This document shows positions 22,428 to 33,831 of a stretch of 64,000 bases of DNA, one piece after another (the first letter of the stretch is position 1; every line of letters starts with the position of its first letter). This stretch comes from Nocardioides houyundeii. Its GTDB lineage: Bacteria > Actinomycetota > Actinomycetes > Propionibacteriales > Nocardioidaceae. The translations under genes and the position numbers were made by a program. The DNA lies in assembly GCF_002865585.1 (NCBI RefSeq), contig NZ_CP025581.1, positions 2,542,001 through 2,606,000 of the forward strand. Direction: 5' to 3'. The notes beneath the pieces are model-generated. The model ran no database searches. It was not told the origin of the DNA and saw only the letters and a list, made by a program, of their open reading frames with translations.

Positions 22428-24083
22428 TCACATCCGCTCGGGTGCCGAGACACCCAGCATGGCCAGGCCGTTGGCCAGCACCGTGCGGGTCGCCGCGACC
22501 AGCATCAACCGGGCCGCGTGCAGGTCGCCCGGCTCCTCGTCGCCCATCGGCAGCACCCGGCAGTTGTCGTAGAACCGGTGGTAGCTGGCCGCGGTCTCCT
22601 CGAGGTAGCGGGCGACCCGGTGCGGCTCGCGCAGCTGGGCTGCGGAGGCGACGACTCGCGGCAGCTCGGCGAGCGCCCGGAGCAGCTCGCCCTCCTTCTC
22701 GTGGGTGAGCAGCTCGGGGTGCGAGGCGGGCTCAAGACCGAGATCCGCGGCGTTGCGCAGGATCGAGCAGACCCGGGCGTGGGCGTACTGGACGTAGTAC
22801 ACCGGGTTGTCGCTGGACTGCCTGGTGATCTGCTCCACGTCGAGGGTCAGCGGCGAGTCAGCCGGGTAGCGGGCCAGGGAGTAGCGCAGGGCGTCGACGC
22901 CGATGAGGTCCACCAGCTCGCCCAGGGTGACGATCTCGCCGGCACGCTTGGAGAGCCTGACCTCCTCGCCGCCCCGCATGATCTTGACCAGCTGGCCGAT
23001 CGGGATCTCGATGTTCTTCTCGGGGTCGTCGCCGGCGCAGGCGGCCATCGCCTTGAGCCGGCCCACGTAGCCGTGGTGGTCCGCGCCGAGCAGGTAGATG
23101 CAGATGTCGAAGCCCCGCTCGCGCTTGTCGACGTAGTAGGCGGTGTCGGAGGCGAAGTAGGTCAGCTCACCGTTGGTGCGGCGCAGGACGCGGTCCTTGT
23201 CGTCACCGAAGTCGGTGGTGCGCATCCACAGCGCGCCGTCCCGCTCCACCAGGTGTCCGTTTCGCTGCAGCACGTCCATGGCGTGCTCGACCTTGCCGCC
23301 GTCGTGCAGGGACCGCTCGGAGAACCACACGTCGAAGTGGGTGTTGAAGGAGTCGAGCTGGTCCTGCTGCTCCTTGAGCTGCAGGGCGTAGCCGGCTTCA
23401 CGGAAGGCCACCAGACGCTCCTGCTCGGGCAGGTGCACGATGCCCGGGTCGGCCGCGACGATCTCCGCAGCCAGGTCCGCGATGTAGGCGCCCTGGTAGC
23501 CGTCCTCGGGCACCGGGCGGCCCAGCGCCGTGGCCTCGATGGACGCGCCGAACTTGTCCATCTGGTTGCCGCGGTCGTTGATGTAGAACTCGCGCTCGGC
23601 CGTGGCCCCGGCAGCTGAGAGCACCCGGGCGATGGCGTCCCCGACGACCGCCCACCGGGTGTGGCCCAGGTGCAGCGGACCGGTGGGGTTGGCGGAGATG
23701 AACTCGACGTTGATCCGCTGGCCCGCGAGGGCCTGGTTGGTGCCGTAGCTCTCGCCGGCCGCCACGACGTCCGCGGCGACCTGGCCCTGAGCCTGTGCGT
23801 CGACGCTGATGTTGAGGAAGCCGGGCCCGGCGATCTCGACCCTGGAGATGCCCTCCGCGGCCTCGAGGCGAGCCTTGACCTGCTCGGCCAGGGCGCGCGG
23901 GTTGGTGCCGGCCTTCTTGGCCAGCTGCAGGGCGACGTTGGTCGCGTAGTCGCCGTGCTCCTTCTGTCGGGGTCGCTCCACCGTCACGCTCGTCGGGGCA
24001 CCGTCTGGCAGGTCCAGCGTGCCTTCGGTCACCAGGGCGCTCAGCGCGTCGACGATCAGGGAGGACAGTTGTTCAGGAGTCAC
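22428..24083 (-). CDS. argS: Arginyl-tRNA synthetase
   Basis: This 551-residue class I synthetase charges tRNA-Arg. It has the HIGH-type HLGH motif at 138-141 and a KMSKS-type LSKR loop in EVRLSKRAGEIV, with the helical anticodon-binding domain at the C-terminus (YVQYAHARV onward). The start codon is GTG. It lies six bases after a TAGGCT box with no ribosome binding site, so the transcript is probably leaderless. A tRNA-Arg gene diverges from it about 130 bases away. Confidence 0.96.
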   Translation of the reverse strand: MTPEQLSSLIVDALSALVTEGTLDLPDGAPTSVTVERPRQKEHGDYATNVALQLAKKAGTNPRALAEQVKARLEAAEGISRVEIAGPGFLNISVDAQAQGQVAADVVAAGESYGTNQALAGQRINVEFISANPTGPLHLGHTRWAVVGDAIARVLSAAGATAEREFYINDRGNQMDKFGASIEATALGRPVPEDGYQGAYIADLAAEIVAADPGIVHLPEQERLVAFREAGYALQLKEQQDQLDSFNTHFDVWFSERSLHDGGKVEHAMDVLQRNGHLVERDGALWMRTTDFGDDKDRVLRRTNGELTYFASDTAYYVDKRERGFDICIYLLGADHHGYVGRLKAMAACAGDDPEKNIEIPIGQLVKIMRGGEEVRLSKRAGEIVTLGELVDLIGVDALRYSLARYPADSPLTLDVEQITRQSSDNPVYYVQYAHARVCSILRNAADLGLEPASHPELLTHEKEGELLRALAELPRVVASAAQLREPHRVARYLEETAASYHRFYDNCRVLPMGDEEPGDLHAARLMLVAATRTVLANGLAMLGVSAPERM

Positions 24084-24089
24084 CCCACC

Positions 24090-24095
24090 AGCCTA
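24090..24095 (-). promoter_or_regulatory. -10 box of a leaderless argS promoter
   Basis: TAGGCT on the minus strand is separated by 6 bases from the argS GTG. This is the spacing at which transcription would begin at, or next to, the start codon. It would drive argS-lysA-hom-thrC-thrB. No clear -35 box is visible. Confidence 0.65.
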
Positions 24096-24214
24096 AGTGA
24101 GGAAGGTGGCCGCACCTGCACCGGTTTCACCGTGCGAGGCCCGGAGGAGACGGTGAACAGCGAGGCGGTTTCGCACCCGGCACCCACGAGCGGTAGTCTT
24201 TCGGCGCGTACTGA

Positions 24215-24286
24215 GCCCCCGTAGCTCAGGGGATAGAGCACCGCCCTCCGGAGGCGGGGGCCTAGGTTCGAATCCTAGCGGGGGCA
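24215..24286 (+). tRNA. tRNA-Arg (anticodon CCG)
   Basis: The 72-base cloverleaf folds fully: acceptor GCCCCCG/CGGGGGC, D-stem GCTC/GAGC, anticodon stem CCGCC/GGCGG with loop CTCCGGA (anticodon CCG, reading CGG), T-stem CTAGG/CCTAG with loop TTCGAAT, and discriminator A. The 3' CCA is not encoded. A TAGTCT box at 24194-24199 is a plausible -10 element. A strong hairpin follows. It lies beside argS, its cognate synthetase gene. Confidence 0.97.
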
Positions 24287-24312
24287 CAGAGCACGAGCAG
24301 GACGCAAGCAGC

Positions 24313-24343
24313 ACGGCCCCGGTCGCCCAGCGACCGGGGCCGT
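24313..24343. terminator. Hairpin between tRNA-Arg and the LCP gene
   Basis: A perfect 14-bp stem (ACGGCCCCGGTCGC) with a CCA loop lies 26 bases after the tRNA and 40 bases beyond the end of the convergent LCP gene. It can serve as a terminator for both directions. Confidence 0.8.
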
Positions 24344-24383
24344 TCTGGTGTCCGGACCACCCGACGCCCGCGTCGTACGCCGG

Positions 24384-25352
24384 CTAGCAGCGCTTGATCG
24401 TGGCGTCCCTACGGGCGTCCTCGCCCCACCTTCGGGCCCGCGCCACGTCGGGGAAGACCACGCTCGCGGCACCGGCGAAGCCGACCCGGCCAGGCACCAC
24501 GCAGGTGGTGATCCTGCGCGGGTCCACCTGCGCCACGGCCTGGGCCAGCCGGAACAGCTCGGCCGGCGAGGCGTTGGTGTCGGTGTGGCGCAGCACCGAC
24601 ATCACCCCGCGCTCGATGAAGCCCGGCTCGTCGGCCTGGCCGGCGATCCTGGCCTGGATGCCCCGCAGCGTCCGCTGCTGGTTCGCCGACCGGCCGAAGT
24701 CCCCGTCGGGCAGCCCCTTGCGGATGCGGCTGAACGCCATGGCGTCGTAGCCACCGAGGTGGATGCGGCCGGTGCCGAAGCCCTCGCGCTTGAGGTTGGG
24801 GTCGCCGAAGCGGCGCGGGTTGCGCACCGTGATCCCGCCGATGTCGTCGACCATGTCCTCGAAGAACGGGAACCTCGTCACCATGACGTAGTCGGGCTCG
24901 ATGCCGGTCAGGTCGCGCATCGCCGCCGCCATCAGCTGCGGCCCGCCGAAGACCAGGGCGGAGTTGATGCGCTCGCGCCCGTAGCCGGGGATGGAGACCC
25001 ACGAGTCCCGCGGCACCCCGATGGCCGTGGCGGCGCCGGAGGCGGTGTCGAGTCCCACCAGCTGCAGGGCGTCACCGCGGCTGCGCGTCATCGGCTGGCC
25101 GGGACGGGCGTCGGACCCCACCGCCAGGATCCACACCACCCGGGGGCTCAGGTCGACCGCCTGGGCCCGGCGGACCTTGACCAGCGAGACCTCCGTCGGC
25201 GCCACCGACGCGTCGGGCACGACCAGCGCCAGCACCGCCAACGCCACGGCCACCCCGCAGGCGCGCAGCAGGCCGGGCCCCCGTCGTGGCACCCGTGGTG
25301 GCGCCGGTCGTGGCACGCGTCGTCGATCTGCTCGTCGGGGGAACACGCTCAT
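24384..25352 (-). CDS. LytR-CpsA-Psr (LCP) family protein
   Basis: This 322-residue protein has an arginine-rich cytoplasmic start, one membrane helix (about residues 29-46) and an extracellular LCP domain. Recognisable elements are WILAVGSDARPGQPMTRSRGDAL, AIGVPRDSWV and RINSALVFGG, plus the QQRTLRGIQARI helix. LCP enzymes transfer lipid-linked glycopolymers to peptidoglycan, in actinobacteria for example arabinogalactan or teichoic-type chains; which polymer is not clear. The ATG overlaps the stop codon of the lipoprotein gene upstream, so the two are probably made together. Confidence 0.88.
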   Translation of the reverse strand: MSVFPRRADRRRVPRPAPPRVPRRGPGLLRACGVAVALAVLALVVPDASVAPTEVSLVKVRRAQAVDLSPRVVWILAVGSDARPGQPMTRSRGDALQLVGLDTASGAATAIGVPRDSWVSIPGYGRERINSALVFGGPQLMAAAMRDLTGIEPDYVMVTRFPFFEDMVDDIGGITVRNPRRFGDPNLKREGFGTGRIHLGGYDAMAFSRIRKGLPDGDFGRSANQQRTLRGIQARIAGQADEPGFIERGVMSVLRHTDTNASPAELFRLAQAVAQVDPRRITTCVVPGRVGFAGAASVVFPDVARARRWGEDARRDATIKRC

Positions 25353-25945
25353 CGCCTGCCCTTGGTCAGGTCGTAGGCGAAGACCTTCCAGTCGTCGCCG
25401 ACCTTGGTCAGGCTCACCCGGCCTCGCAGCAGCACCTTGGTCCGCACCTCGCCGTCGGTCCGGTAGTCCAGCGTGATGCGCGCCGTCACCCCCACGGGAC
25501 GGCGGCCGACCGCCAGCACGTCGTAGCGCACGGCACGCTTGGTGACCTGCACCGAGTCGATCCTGGCCGCGAGGTCGGCACCGGAGACCAGCCGCCGGTC
25601 CCGGCGCGCCGCCCTGGCCGCGGCGGGGGTGAAGCCGGCGAAGGCGCCGGTGACGGTGCGCGGCCACTCGCCCCCGACGAACGCGGTGTCCAGCCACTCG
25701 TCGATGACCGGGGTCACCTGGTGCCGCAGCGCCCGGAGCCGGGCGCCGGGGATCGGGCCCACGACCTGTCCCATCAGCACCTTGGTGGCACGGGCCGGCG
25801 CCGCCACGCTGGGCTCGGTGGTGGCCTCGGAGGCCGCCGGGGCCCCGGCGTCACCGTCGGTCCCCGAGCCGGTGCACCCGGCGGCCGCGCCCATCAGGGC
25901 GAGGCAGAGCAGCAACGGGATCGTGGCCCGGAGCGGATGGATCAT
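25349..25945 (-). CDS. Putative lipoprotein of unknown function
   Basis: I do not recognise a named family. The 198-residue product starts with a lipoprotein signal (MIHPLRATIPLLLCLALMG) and the predicted lipidated cysteine C24 (AAGC), then a low-complexity Ala/Thr linker (to about residue 50). The remaining 145 residues look like a small alpha+beta fold with a C-terminal beta-rich half (VGVTARITLDYRTDGEVRTK, then DDWKVFAYD), reminiscent of Mce-associated or NTF2-like domains. An in-frame start 17 codons upstream would place charged residues before the signal and is less likely. Its coupling to the LCP gene suggests a cell-envelope role. Confidence 0.72.
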   Translation of the reverse strand: MIHPLRATIPLLLCLALMGAAAGCTGSGTDGDAGAPAASEATTEPSVAAPARATKVLMGQVVGPIPGARLRALRHQVTPVIDEWLDTAFVGGEWPRTVTGAFAGFTPAAARAARRDRRLVSGADLAARIDSVQVTKRAVRYDVLAVGRRPVGVTARITLDYRTDGEVRTKVLLRGRVSLTKVGDDWKVFAYDLTKGRR

Positions 25946-26102
25946 GACGTGCGACTTCCCTCGCCTCGGTTTTGCTCCTGCGTCCGGCTCCACCATGCCC
26001 CAAAGGTGACCCTTGAGCCTGCATTTGTGGAGCGGGGGGTCTAGCCTTGTGGCCGACTCACGTCCGTACCCACGCGCTTACCCGGAAGAGGCGAACCAAG
26101 CC

Positions 26103-29100
26103 GTGCCGCAGTCCCCCAGCTCTGATCAGTCCTCCCCCACTCCCGGCGCCGACTTCGGCGCCAACGAGTGGCTGGTGGAGGAGATGTTCGAGCAGTACCA
26201 GAAGGACCCTTCGACAGTCGGCTCCGCGTGGTCCGACTTCTTCGCCGATCGTGCGGCGGCGCCGAACGGCGACCAGCGGTCCGCCAGCATCGCGAGCAAG
26301 CCCGCGGCGTCGAGCAGCTCGGGGTCGGCCGCCAAGCCCGCCGTCGCCGCCCCGAAGCCGGCTCCTCAGGCTGCGGCCCCCAAGGCGGGTGCCGCCGCGT
26401 CCACCGGCCCCGTCCCGGTCGCCAAGCCGCGCCCCTCCGCGCCTGCCGCGGAGCCCGCGAAGGGCACGGACAAGCCCGTCGCCAAGGACCCCAAGCCCGC
26501 GCCGCCCGCCGAGGCGAGCGCCGAGACGACCTTCACCGTGCTGCGCGGCGCCCCGGCCCGCACGGCGCAGAACATGGACGCCTCCCTGACCGTGCCCACC
26601 GCGACCTCCGTGCGCTCCCTGCCGGTGAAGCTGCTGTGGGACAACCGGACCGTCATCAACAACCACCTCGCCCGCGCGCGCGGCGGCAAGGTCTCCTTCA
26701 CCCACCTGATCGGCTACGCGCTGGTGCAGGCCGTGAAGTCGATGCCGGAGATGAACGTCGGCTTCGACGTCGTGGACGGCAAGCCCAACCTGATCACGCC
26801 GGCCCACATCAACCTCGGCCTGGCGATCGACGTACCCAAGAAGGACGGCAGCCGCCAGCTGCTCGTGCCCGCCATCAAGGCGGCCGAGACCATGGACTTC
26901 GCCGGCTTCTGGACCGCCTACGAGGAGATCGTCTCCAAGGCGCGTGACAACAAGCTGACCGTGGCCGACTTCCAGGGCACCAGCATCTCCCTGACCAACC
27001 CGGGCGGCATCGGCACCAGCCACTCGGTGCCCCGCCTGATGAAGGGCCAGGGCGCCATCATCGGCGTCGGCGCGATGGAGTACCCGCCGGAGTGGCAGGG
27101 CGCCTCCGCCGAGACGATCGCCCGCAACGCCATCAGCAAGGTGATGACCCTCACCTCCACCTACGACCACCGGGTCATCCAGGGCGCCCAGTCGGGTGAG
27201 TTCCTCAAGCGGATGCACTCGCTGCTGCTGGGTGCCGACGGCTTCTACGACGAGATCTTCCGCTCGCTGCGGATCCCGTACGAGCCCATTCGCTGGGGCG
27301 CCGACATCGCCACCAACCACGACGAGGACATCAGCAAGCAGGCGCGCATCCTGGAGCTGATCCACGCCTACCGGGTGCGGGGCCACATGATGGCCGACAC
27401 CGACCCCCTGGAGTACCGCCAGCGCAGTCACCCCGACCTCGAGATCGAGACGCACGGGCTGACCCTGTGGGACCTGGACCGCGAGTTCGCCACCGGCTCC
27501 TTCGGTGGCGAGGGCCGCCGGTTCATGAAGCTGCGCGACATCCTGGGGATCCTGCGCGACTCCTACTGCCGCACCACCGGCATCGAGTACATGCACATCA
27601 TGGACCCCGAGCAGCGCCAGTGGATCCAGGAGCGGGTGGAGCGTCCCCACACCAAGACCCCCGCGAGGAGCAGCTGCGAATCCTGCTCAAGCTCAACCAG
27701 GCCGAGGCCTTCGAGACGTTCCTGCAGACCAAGTTCGTGGGCCAGAAGCGCTTCTCGCTCGAGGGCGGGGAGACCACGGTCCCGCTGATCGACGAGCTCT
27801 GCGAGGCCGCCGCCGAGGCGGACCTGGACGAGGTCACCATCGGGATGGCCCACCGTGGCCGCCTCAACGTGCTGGCCAACATCGTCGGCAAGAGCTACTC
27901 CCAGATCTTCCGCGAGTTCGAGGGCAACATCGACCCGCGGACCGTCCAGGGCTCGGGCGACGTCAAGTACCACCTCGGCGCCGAGGGCGAGTTCGTCTCC
28001 GGCAAGGGCGACACCATCAAGGTCTCCGTGGCGGCCAACCCCTCCCACCTCGAGGCAGTCGACCCGGTGCTCGAGGGCATCGCCCGGGCCAAGCAGGACA
28101 TGCTCGACCGCGGCTCGGACTTCCCCGTGCTTCCGCTCCTGGTGCACGGCGACGCGGCATTCGCCGGGCAGGGAGTGGTGGCGGAGACGCTCAACCTGTC
28201 CCAGCTGCGCGGCTACCGCACCGGCGGGACCATCCACGTCGTGGTGAACAACCAGGTCGGCTTCACCACCTCCCCCGGGGCCTCGCGCTCCTCGCTCTAC
28301 TGCACCGACGTGGCCCGGATGGTCCAGGCCCCGATCTTCCACGTCAACGGTGACGACCCGGAGGCGTGCATCCACGTCGCCCGCCTGGCCTTCGAGTACC
28401 GCCAGGCGTTCAAGAAGGACGTCGTGATCGACCTGGTGTGCTACCGCCGTCGCGGACACAACGAGGGCGACGACCCGTCGTACACCCAGCCGCTGATGTA
28501 CGACCTGATCGAGCAGAAGCGCTCGGTGCGCAAGCTCTACACCGAGTCGCTGATCGGTCGTGGCGACATCACGATCGAGGAGGCCGAGCAGGTGCTGCGC
28601 GACTACCAGCAGCAGCTGGAGCGCGTCTTCACCGAGGTGCGCGAGGCCTCCTCCACGCCGTCCTCGTGGACCACCGTGCCCGACTACCCCGAGAAGTCGG
28701 CCGGCGCCACCACCACCGCGGTCTCGCCCGAGGTGCTCAAGCGGATCTCGGACGCCTACATCACACCGCCGGAGGGCTTCACGGTCCACCAGAAGGTGAT
28801 GCCGCAGCTGCAGCGCCGCGCCGCGGCCATCACCGACGGTCCCATCGACTGGGGCACGGGCGAGATCCTGGCCTTCGGCTCCCTGCTGATGGACGGCCGA
28901 CCGGTGCGCCTGGCGGGCCAGGACTCCCGCCGCGGCACGTTCGTGCAGCGCTTCGCCACCATCATCGACCGCAAGAACGCCGACGAGTGGACCCCGCTGA
29001 CCAACCTGAGCGAGGACCAGGCGAAGTTCTACGTCTACGACTCCCTGCTCTCCGAGTACGCCGCCCTCGGCTTCGAGTACGGCTACTCCGTGGCCCGTCC

Positions 29101-29893
29101 GGACGCCCTGGTGCTGTGGGAGGCCCAGTTCGGGGACTTCGTGAACGGCGCCCAGACCGTCATCGACGAGTTCATCTCCGCGGGCGAGCCCAAGTGGCGC
29201 CAGCAGTCCGGCGTGGTGCTGCTGCTGCCGCACGGCTACGAGGGTCAGGGACCCGACCACTCCTCCGCCCGCATCGAGCGCTTCCTGACGATGTGCGCCG
29301 AGGACGCGATGGTCGTCGCCCAGCCCTCGACGCCGGCTTCGCACTTCCACCTGCTGCGCAGCCACTCGCTCGGCGAGGAGCACCGACCGCTGGTGGTGTT
29401 CACGCCGAAGTCGATGCTCAAGCGCAAGGAGGCGGCCTCCCAGCCCTCCGACTTCACCCAGGGCACCTTCCGCCCGTTCATCGGGGACGACGCGGCCGAC
29501 CCGGCCGCGGTCGAGACCCTGCTGCTGTGCTCGGGACGCATCACCTGGGACCTCATGGTGGAGCGCAAGAAGCGCGAGGACGGCTCCAGCTTCGCGATCG
29601 GCCGGGTCGAGCAGCTCTACCCCCGTCCCGTGGACGACATCAAGGCGGAGATCGCCAAGTACCCGAACCTCAAGGCGATCCGCTGGGTCCAGGACGAGCC
29701 GGGCAACATGGGCCCGTGGCCGCACTACGCGCTCAACGTGTGGTCCGAGCTCGACCTCCCCGTCGAGCAGGTCACCCGTCCGCAGTCCGCGTCGCCGTCG
29801 GTGGGCACCCTGAAGCGCCACGTGGAGGAGCAGAAGAACCTCCTCGACAGGGCGTTCGCCCCCGTCGAGCCGACGCCCGGGACCGACTACTAG
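26103..29893 (+). CDS. kgd: Multifunctional 2-oxoglutarate decarboxylase/dehydrogenase (Kgd), frameshifted in this sequence
   Basis: This large TCA-cycle enzyme of actinobacteria joins an E2-type acyltransferase domain to the thiamine-dependent E1o. In order it has a short N-terminal helix ([20 protein letters not shown]), an Ala/Pro/Lys linker, the acyltransferase with [11 protein letters not shown] (His near residue 355), then the E1 domain with [13 protein letters not shown] near residue 580. The frame is broken at the CCCCC run 27658-27662. A sixth C gives [20 protein letters not shown] and a 1263-residue protein, close to the mycobacterial enzyme. GTG at 26103 is preferred over an in-frame start at 26013 because a GGAAGAGG box precedes it and a TAGCCT -10-like box lies at 26042. 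FHA-protein (GarA/OdhI-like) control is known for the family. Confidence 0.93.
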
Positions 29894-29906
29894 GCCGAGG
29901 GCTCGG

Positions 29907-30083
29907 ATGTACTTCACCGATCGTGGCATCGAGGAGCTCGAGAAGCGCCGGGGTGACGAAGAGGTCACCCTGGCGTGGCTCGCGGAGCGGCTCCGGGAGT
30001 TCGTCGACCTGAACCCCGAGTTCGAGGTGCCGGTCGAACGGCTCGCGACCTGGCTGGCACGCGAAGACGACCCCGAGGACTAG
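29907..30083 (+). CDS. DUF6104 family small protein
   Basis: This 58-residue acidic protein starts MYFTDRGIEELEKRRGDEEV and ends EVPVERLATWLAREDDPED, as I recall for the DUF6104 family found beside kgd in actinobacteria. It begins 13 bases after the kgd stop codon and ends 4 bases before the next gene, so it is probably co-transcribed with kgd. It has no catalytic motif and is predicted to be helical and cytoplasmic. Its role is unknown; a link to the 2-oxoglutarate complex is inferred from position only. Confidence 0.85.
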   Translation: MYFTDRGIEELEKRRGDEEVTLAWLAERLREFVDLNPEFEVPVERLATWLAREDDPED

Positions 30084-30087
30084 GACC

Positions 30088-30669
30088 GTGCCCTTCCCGT
30101 CCCCGCCGTGGCAGCTGCGGGGCCAGCTCTGGGGGTCCCTGTTCCGTGCTGCCCCGCCCGACCAGCCCCGCGGGCTCTTCGTGGTCGCCTTCGTCAGCTA
30201 TGAGGCCGGCAGCACCTGCGAGTACTCCGAGCTGCTGGTGGCCCGTCGCGCCGAGGGCACGTCGAGCGCCCTGACGGTCCGCGACATGTGGGTGGACTCC
30301 GAGACCTCCCGTGAGGCGGGCCGGGCCCTGTGGGCGCTGCCGAAGGAGCTCGCTGCGTTCCACCACGACCAGGGCACGGTGGGCCCGGTGGCGCGGCACT
30401 CCTGGCGGGCCTCGACGGCAGGACGGACCCTGGCCAGCGCCGAGTTCGTGGACGTCTCGGCGCTCTCCGCGCGGGTGCCGGTGCGAGCCAGCACCAGGCA
30501 GCCGGTCGCCGACGGGGGCCCGCGCGTCGCCACGATCACCGGCAGCACCCGCGGGCTCCCCTGCCTCGGACACTGGTCGTTCGCGCCGGACGGCGCGCTG
30601 GGCTGGCTGGCGGACCGGCACCCGGTGCTGTCGTTCCGGCTGCGCCGGTTCTCGGCGACCATCCTCTGA
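30088..30669 (+). CDS. Acetoacetate decarboxylase-superfamily protein
   Basis: This 193-residue protein has the layout of the acetoacetate decarboxylase-like fold: an early GLFVVAFVSYEAGSTCEYSELLVARR segment, a central REAGRALWALPKELAAFHH segment resembling the lysine region of the family, and a beta-rich C-terminus. The family also includes non-decarboxylating members, so the reaction is not assigned. GTG is the start, 4 bases after DUF6104. It converges with gdhA, with about 54 bases between the stop codons. Confidence 0.68.
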   Translation: MPFPSPPWQLRGQLWGSLFRAAPPDQPRGLFVVAFVSYEAGSTCEYSELLVARRAEGTSSALTVRDMWVDSETSREAGRALWALPKELAAFHHDQGTVGPVARHSWRASTAGRTLASAEFVDVSALSARVPVRASTRQPVADGGPRVATITGSTRGLPCLGHWSFAPDGALGWLADRHPVLSFRLRRFSATIL

Positions 30670-30723
30670 GCCCCCGCCGCCGGCCCGGGGCGCCGGAGCG
30701 CCACCGGAGCCGGGACGTCGCGG

Positions 30724-32130
<1,407 letters not shown>

Positions 32131-32844
32131 TCAGCGAACCGGCGGCCGTGGGGCCGTGCGGAGGGTGACCTCGGGTATGACGGCGTCCGCGGGCAGGTCG
32201 AGGACGTGGCAGATCGTGCCCGCCACCGTCTCCGGCTGCATCCAGTCGGCGGGGTCGTAGGCGCGCCCCTCCTGGACGTGGACCTGCGCCTGCATGGGCG
32301 TCGCGGTACGGCTCGGGTAGACGGTGGTGACCCGCACACCGTGCTCGGCCTCCTCGGCGCGCAGCGCGTCGGCAAGGGCGCGCAGCCCGAACTTCGACGC
32401 CGCGTACGCCGACCACCCGGGCGAGGCGGCCAGACCGGACGTCGAGTTCACGAACACCACGGTGCCACGCGCCGCCCGGAGCCCCGGCAGCAGCGCCTGG
32501 GTGAGCAGCGCCGGAGTGGTCAGGTTCACGTCCAGCTGGCGCTGCCAGTCGGCCAGGGCCAGTGCCTCCACCGGCGCCAGGGCGACGGCGCCGGCGCAGT
32601 GCACCAGCGAGTCCACGGCCTCGAGCTCGGCTGCGAGCCGGCGAGCCGCCCGCTCGACCTCGGCCGGCGCGGACAGGTCGACCACGTGCACCGAGTGCCG
32701 CGCCCCCAGCGAGGCCGCGACCTCGCTGGCGCGCTCGGGCGTGCGCACCAGGAGCACCAGCCGGTCGCCACGCTCGGACAGGCGCTGCGCGAGGCGCAGC
32801 CCGATGCCCGAGGCGGCACCGGTCAGCACGTGGGTGCGAGTCAC
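32131..32844 (-). CDS. Short-chain dehydrogenase/reductase
   Basis: This 237-residue classical SDR has the cofactor motif TGAASGIG (residues 8-15), the catalytic serine in NSTSG and the YAASK tyrosine/lysine motif. The first strand ends in an arginine-containing segment (VRTPER), which would fit NADP(H); this is inference. The GTG start overlaps the stop codon of the MDR gene (GTGA), so the two are co-expressed. The substrate is unknown. Confidence 0.88.
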   Translation of the reverse strand: MTRTHVLTGAASGIGLRLAQRLSERGDRLVLLVRTPERASEVAASLGARHSVHVVDLSAPAEVERAARRLAAELEAVDSLVHCAGAVALAPVEALALADWQRQLDVNLTTPALLTQALLPGLRAARGTVVFVNSTSGLAASPGWSAYAASKFGLRALADALRAEEAEHGVRVTTVYPSRTATPMQAQVHVQEGRAYDPADWMQPETVAGTICHVLDLPADAVIPEVTLRTAPRPPVR

Positions 32845-33818
32845 CGGGTGAGCACGACCTTGCCGAAGATGTCTCCACCGGCCATGGCCGCGAAGCCGTC
32901 GCGAGCCTGGTCCATGGGCAGGGTCCGGTCGATGAGCGGCCGGGCCCCCGTGGCCTCGAGCATGGTGACCAGCGAGGCGAGCTCGCTGCTGGTGCCCATG
33001 GTGGAGCCGATCACCTGCAGCTGCAGGAAGAAGATCCGGGTCAGCTCGGCGTCGTCGAGCGCCGGGCCGCTGGTGGTGCCGCTGATCACGATCTTGCCGC
33101 CGGGCCTCAGCGACCTGACCGAGTGCGACCACGTGGCTCGGCCCACGGTCTCCATCACCGCGTCGACCTTGACCGGGAGCCGGGCACCGGACTCGAAGAC
33201 CTCGTGGGCCCCGATCTCCAGGGCGCGGGCGCGCTTGGCCTCACCCCGGGAGGTGGCCAGGACGCGCAGCCCGCCGGCCCGGGCCAGGGTGATCAGGGCG
33301 GTGGCCACACCGCCGCCGGCACCTTGCACCAGGACGGTGTCGCCTGCCTTGAGACCGCCCCGGGTGAACAGCATCCGGTAGGCCGTGAGCCAGGCGGTCG
33401 GCAGGCAGGCGGCCTCCTCGAACGACAGGGAGGCCGGCTTGGGGACCACGTTGCCCCGGGGCACGACCACCTTGTCGGCGAAGGTCCCCTGGTGCCGCTC
33501 GGAGAGCAGGGACCGCTTGGGGTCCAGCGTCTCGTCCCCCCGCCAGGCCGGGTCGCTGATCACCGCGTGGACCACGACCTCGTTGCCGTCCTCGTCGTAC
33601 CCCGCGGCGTCGCACCCCAGGATCATCGGCAGCGCCTCGGCACGCAGGCCCACTCCCTGCAGGGACCACAGGTCGTGGTGGTTGAGCGAGGCGGCCTTGA
33701 CGGTGACGGTCGCCCACCCGTCCGGGGCCACCGGGTCGGGACGCTCCCCCACGACTAGCCCCGCCAACGGGTCGGCGGCGTCACGAGGGGCGAAGGAGTC
33801 TGCGTAGACGGCGAACAT
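32841..33818 (-). CDS. Zinc-independent MDR family oxidoreductase (quinone reductase-like)
   Basis: This 325-residue protein is a medium-chain dehydrogenase/reductase. It has an N-terminal GroES-like fold (SLNHHDLWSLQG, ILGCDAAG) and the cofactor motif VLVQGAGGGVATALI. The structural zinc cysteines of classical alcohol dehydrogenases are absent, suggesting a quinone or enoyl reductase. The start lies seven bases after a TAGCCT box, so the message may be leaderless. It forms a two-gene operon with the SDR downstream. Confidence 0.85.
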   Translation of the reverse strand: MFAVYADSFAPRDAADPLAGLVVGERPDPVAPDGWATVTVKAASLNHHDLWSLQGVGLRAEALPMILGCDAAGYDEDGNEVVVHAVISDPAWRGDETLDPKRSLLSERHQGTFADKVVVPRGNVVPKPASLSFEEAACLPTAWLTAYRMLFTRGGLKAGDTVLVQGAGGGVATALITLARAGGLRVLATSRGEAKRARALEIGAHEVFESGARLPVKVDAVMETVGRATWSHSVRSLRPGGKIVISGTTSGPALDDAELTRIFFLQLQVIGSTMGTSSELASLVTMLEATGARPLIDRTLPMDQARDGFAAMAGGDIFGKVVLTR

Positions 33819-33825
33819 GGGACGA

Positions 33826-33831
33826 AGGCTA
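33826..33831 (-). promoter_or_regulatory. -10 box of a leaderless MDR-gene promoter
   Basis: TAGCCT on the minus strand lies 7 bases before the ATG. The first three bases of the box are also the stop codon of the malic enzyme gene upstream. No -35 box is evident. Confidence 0.55.

Noticed and set aside
27650..27670. Kgd as two separate genes or a programmed frameshift site
   Set aside because: There is no slippery heptamer or stem arrangement, and five other genes here lose one base at similar G/C runs. One added C gives the full-length enzyme, so an error is simpler.
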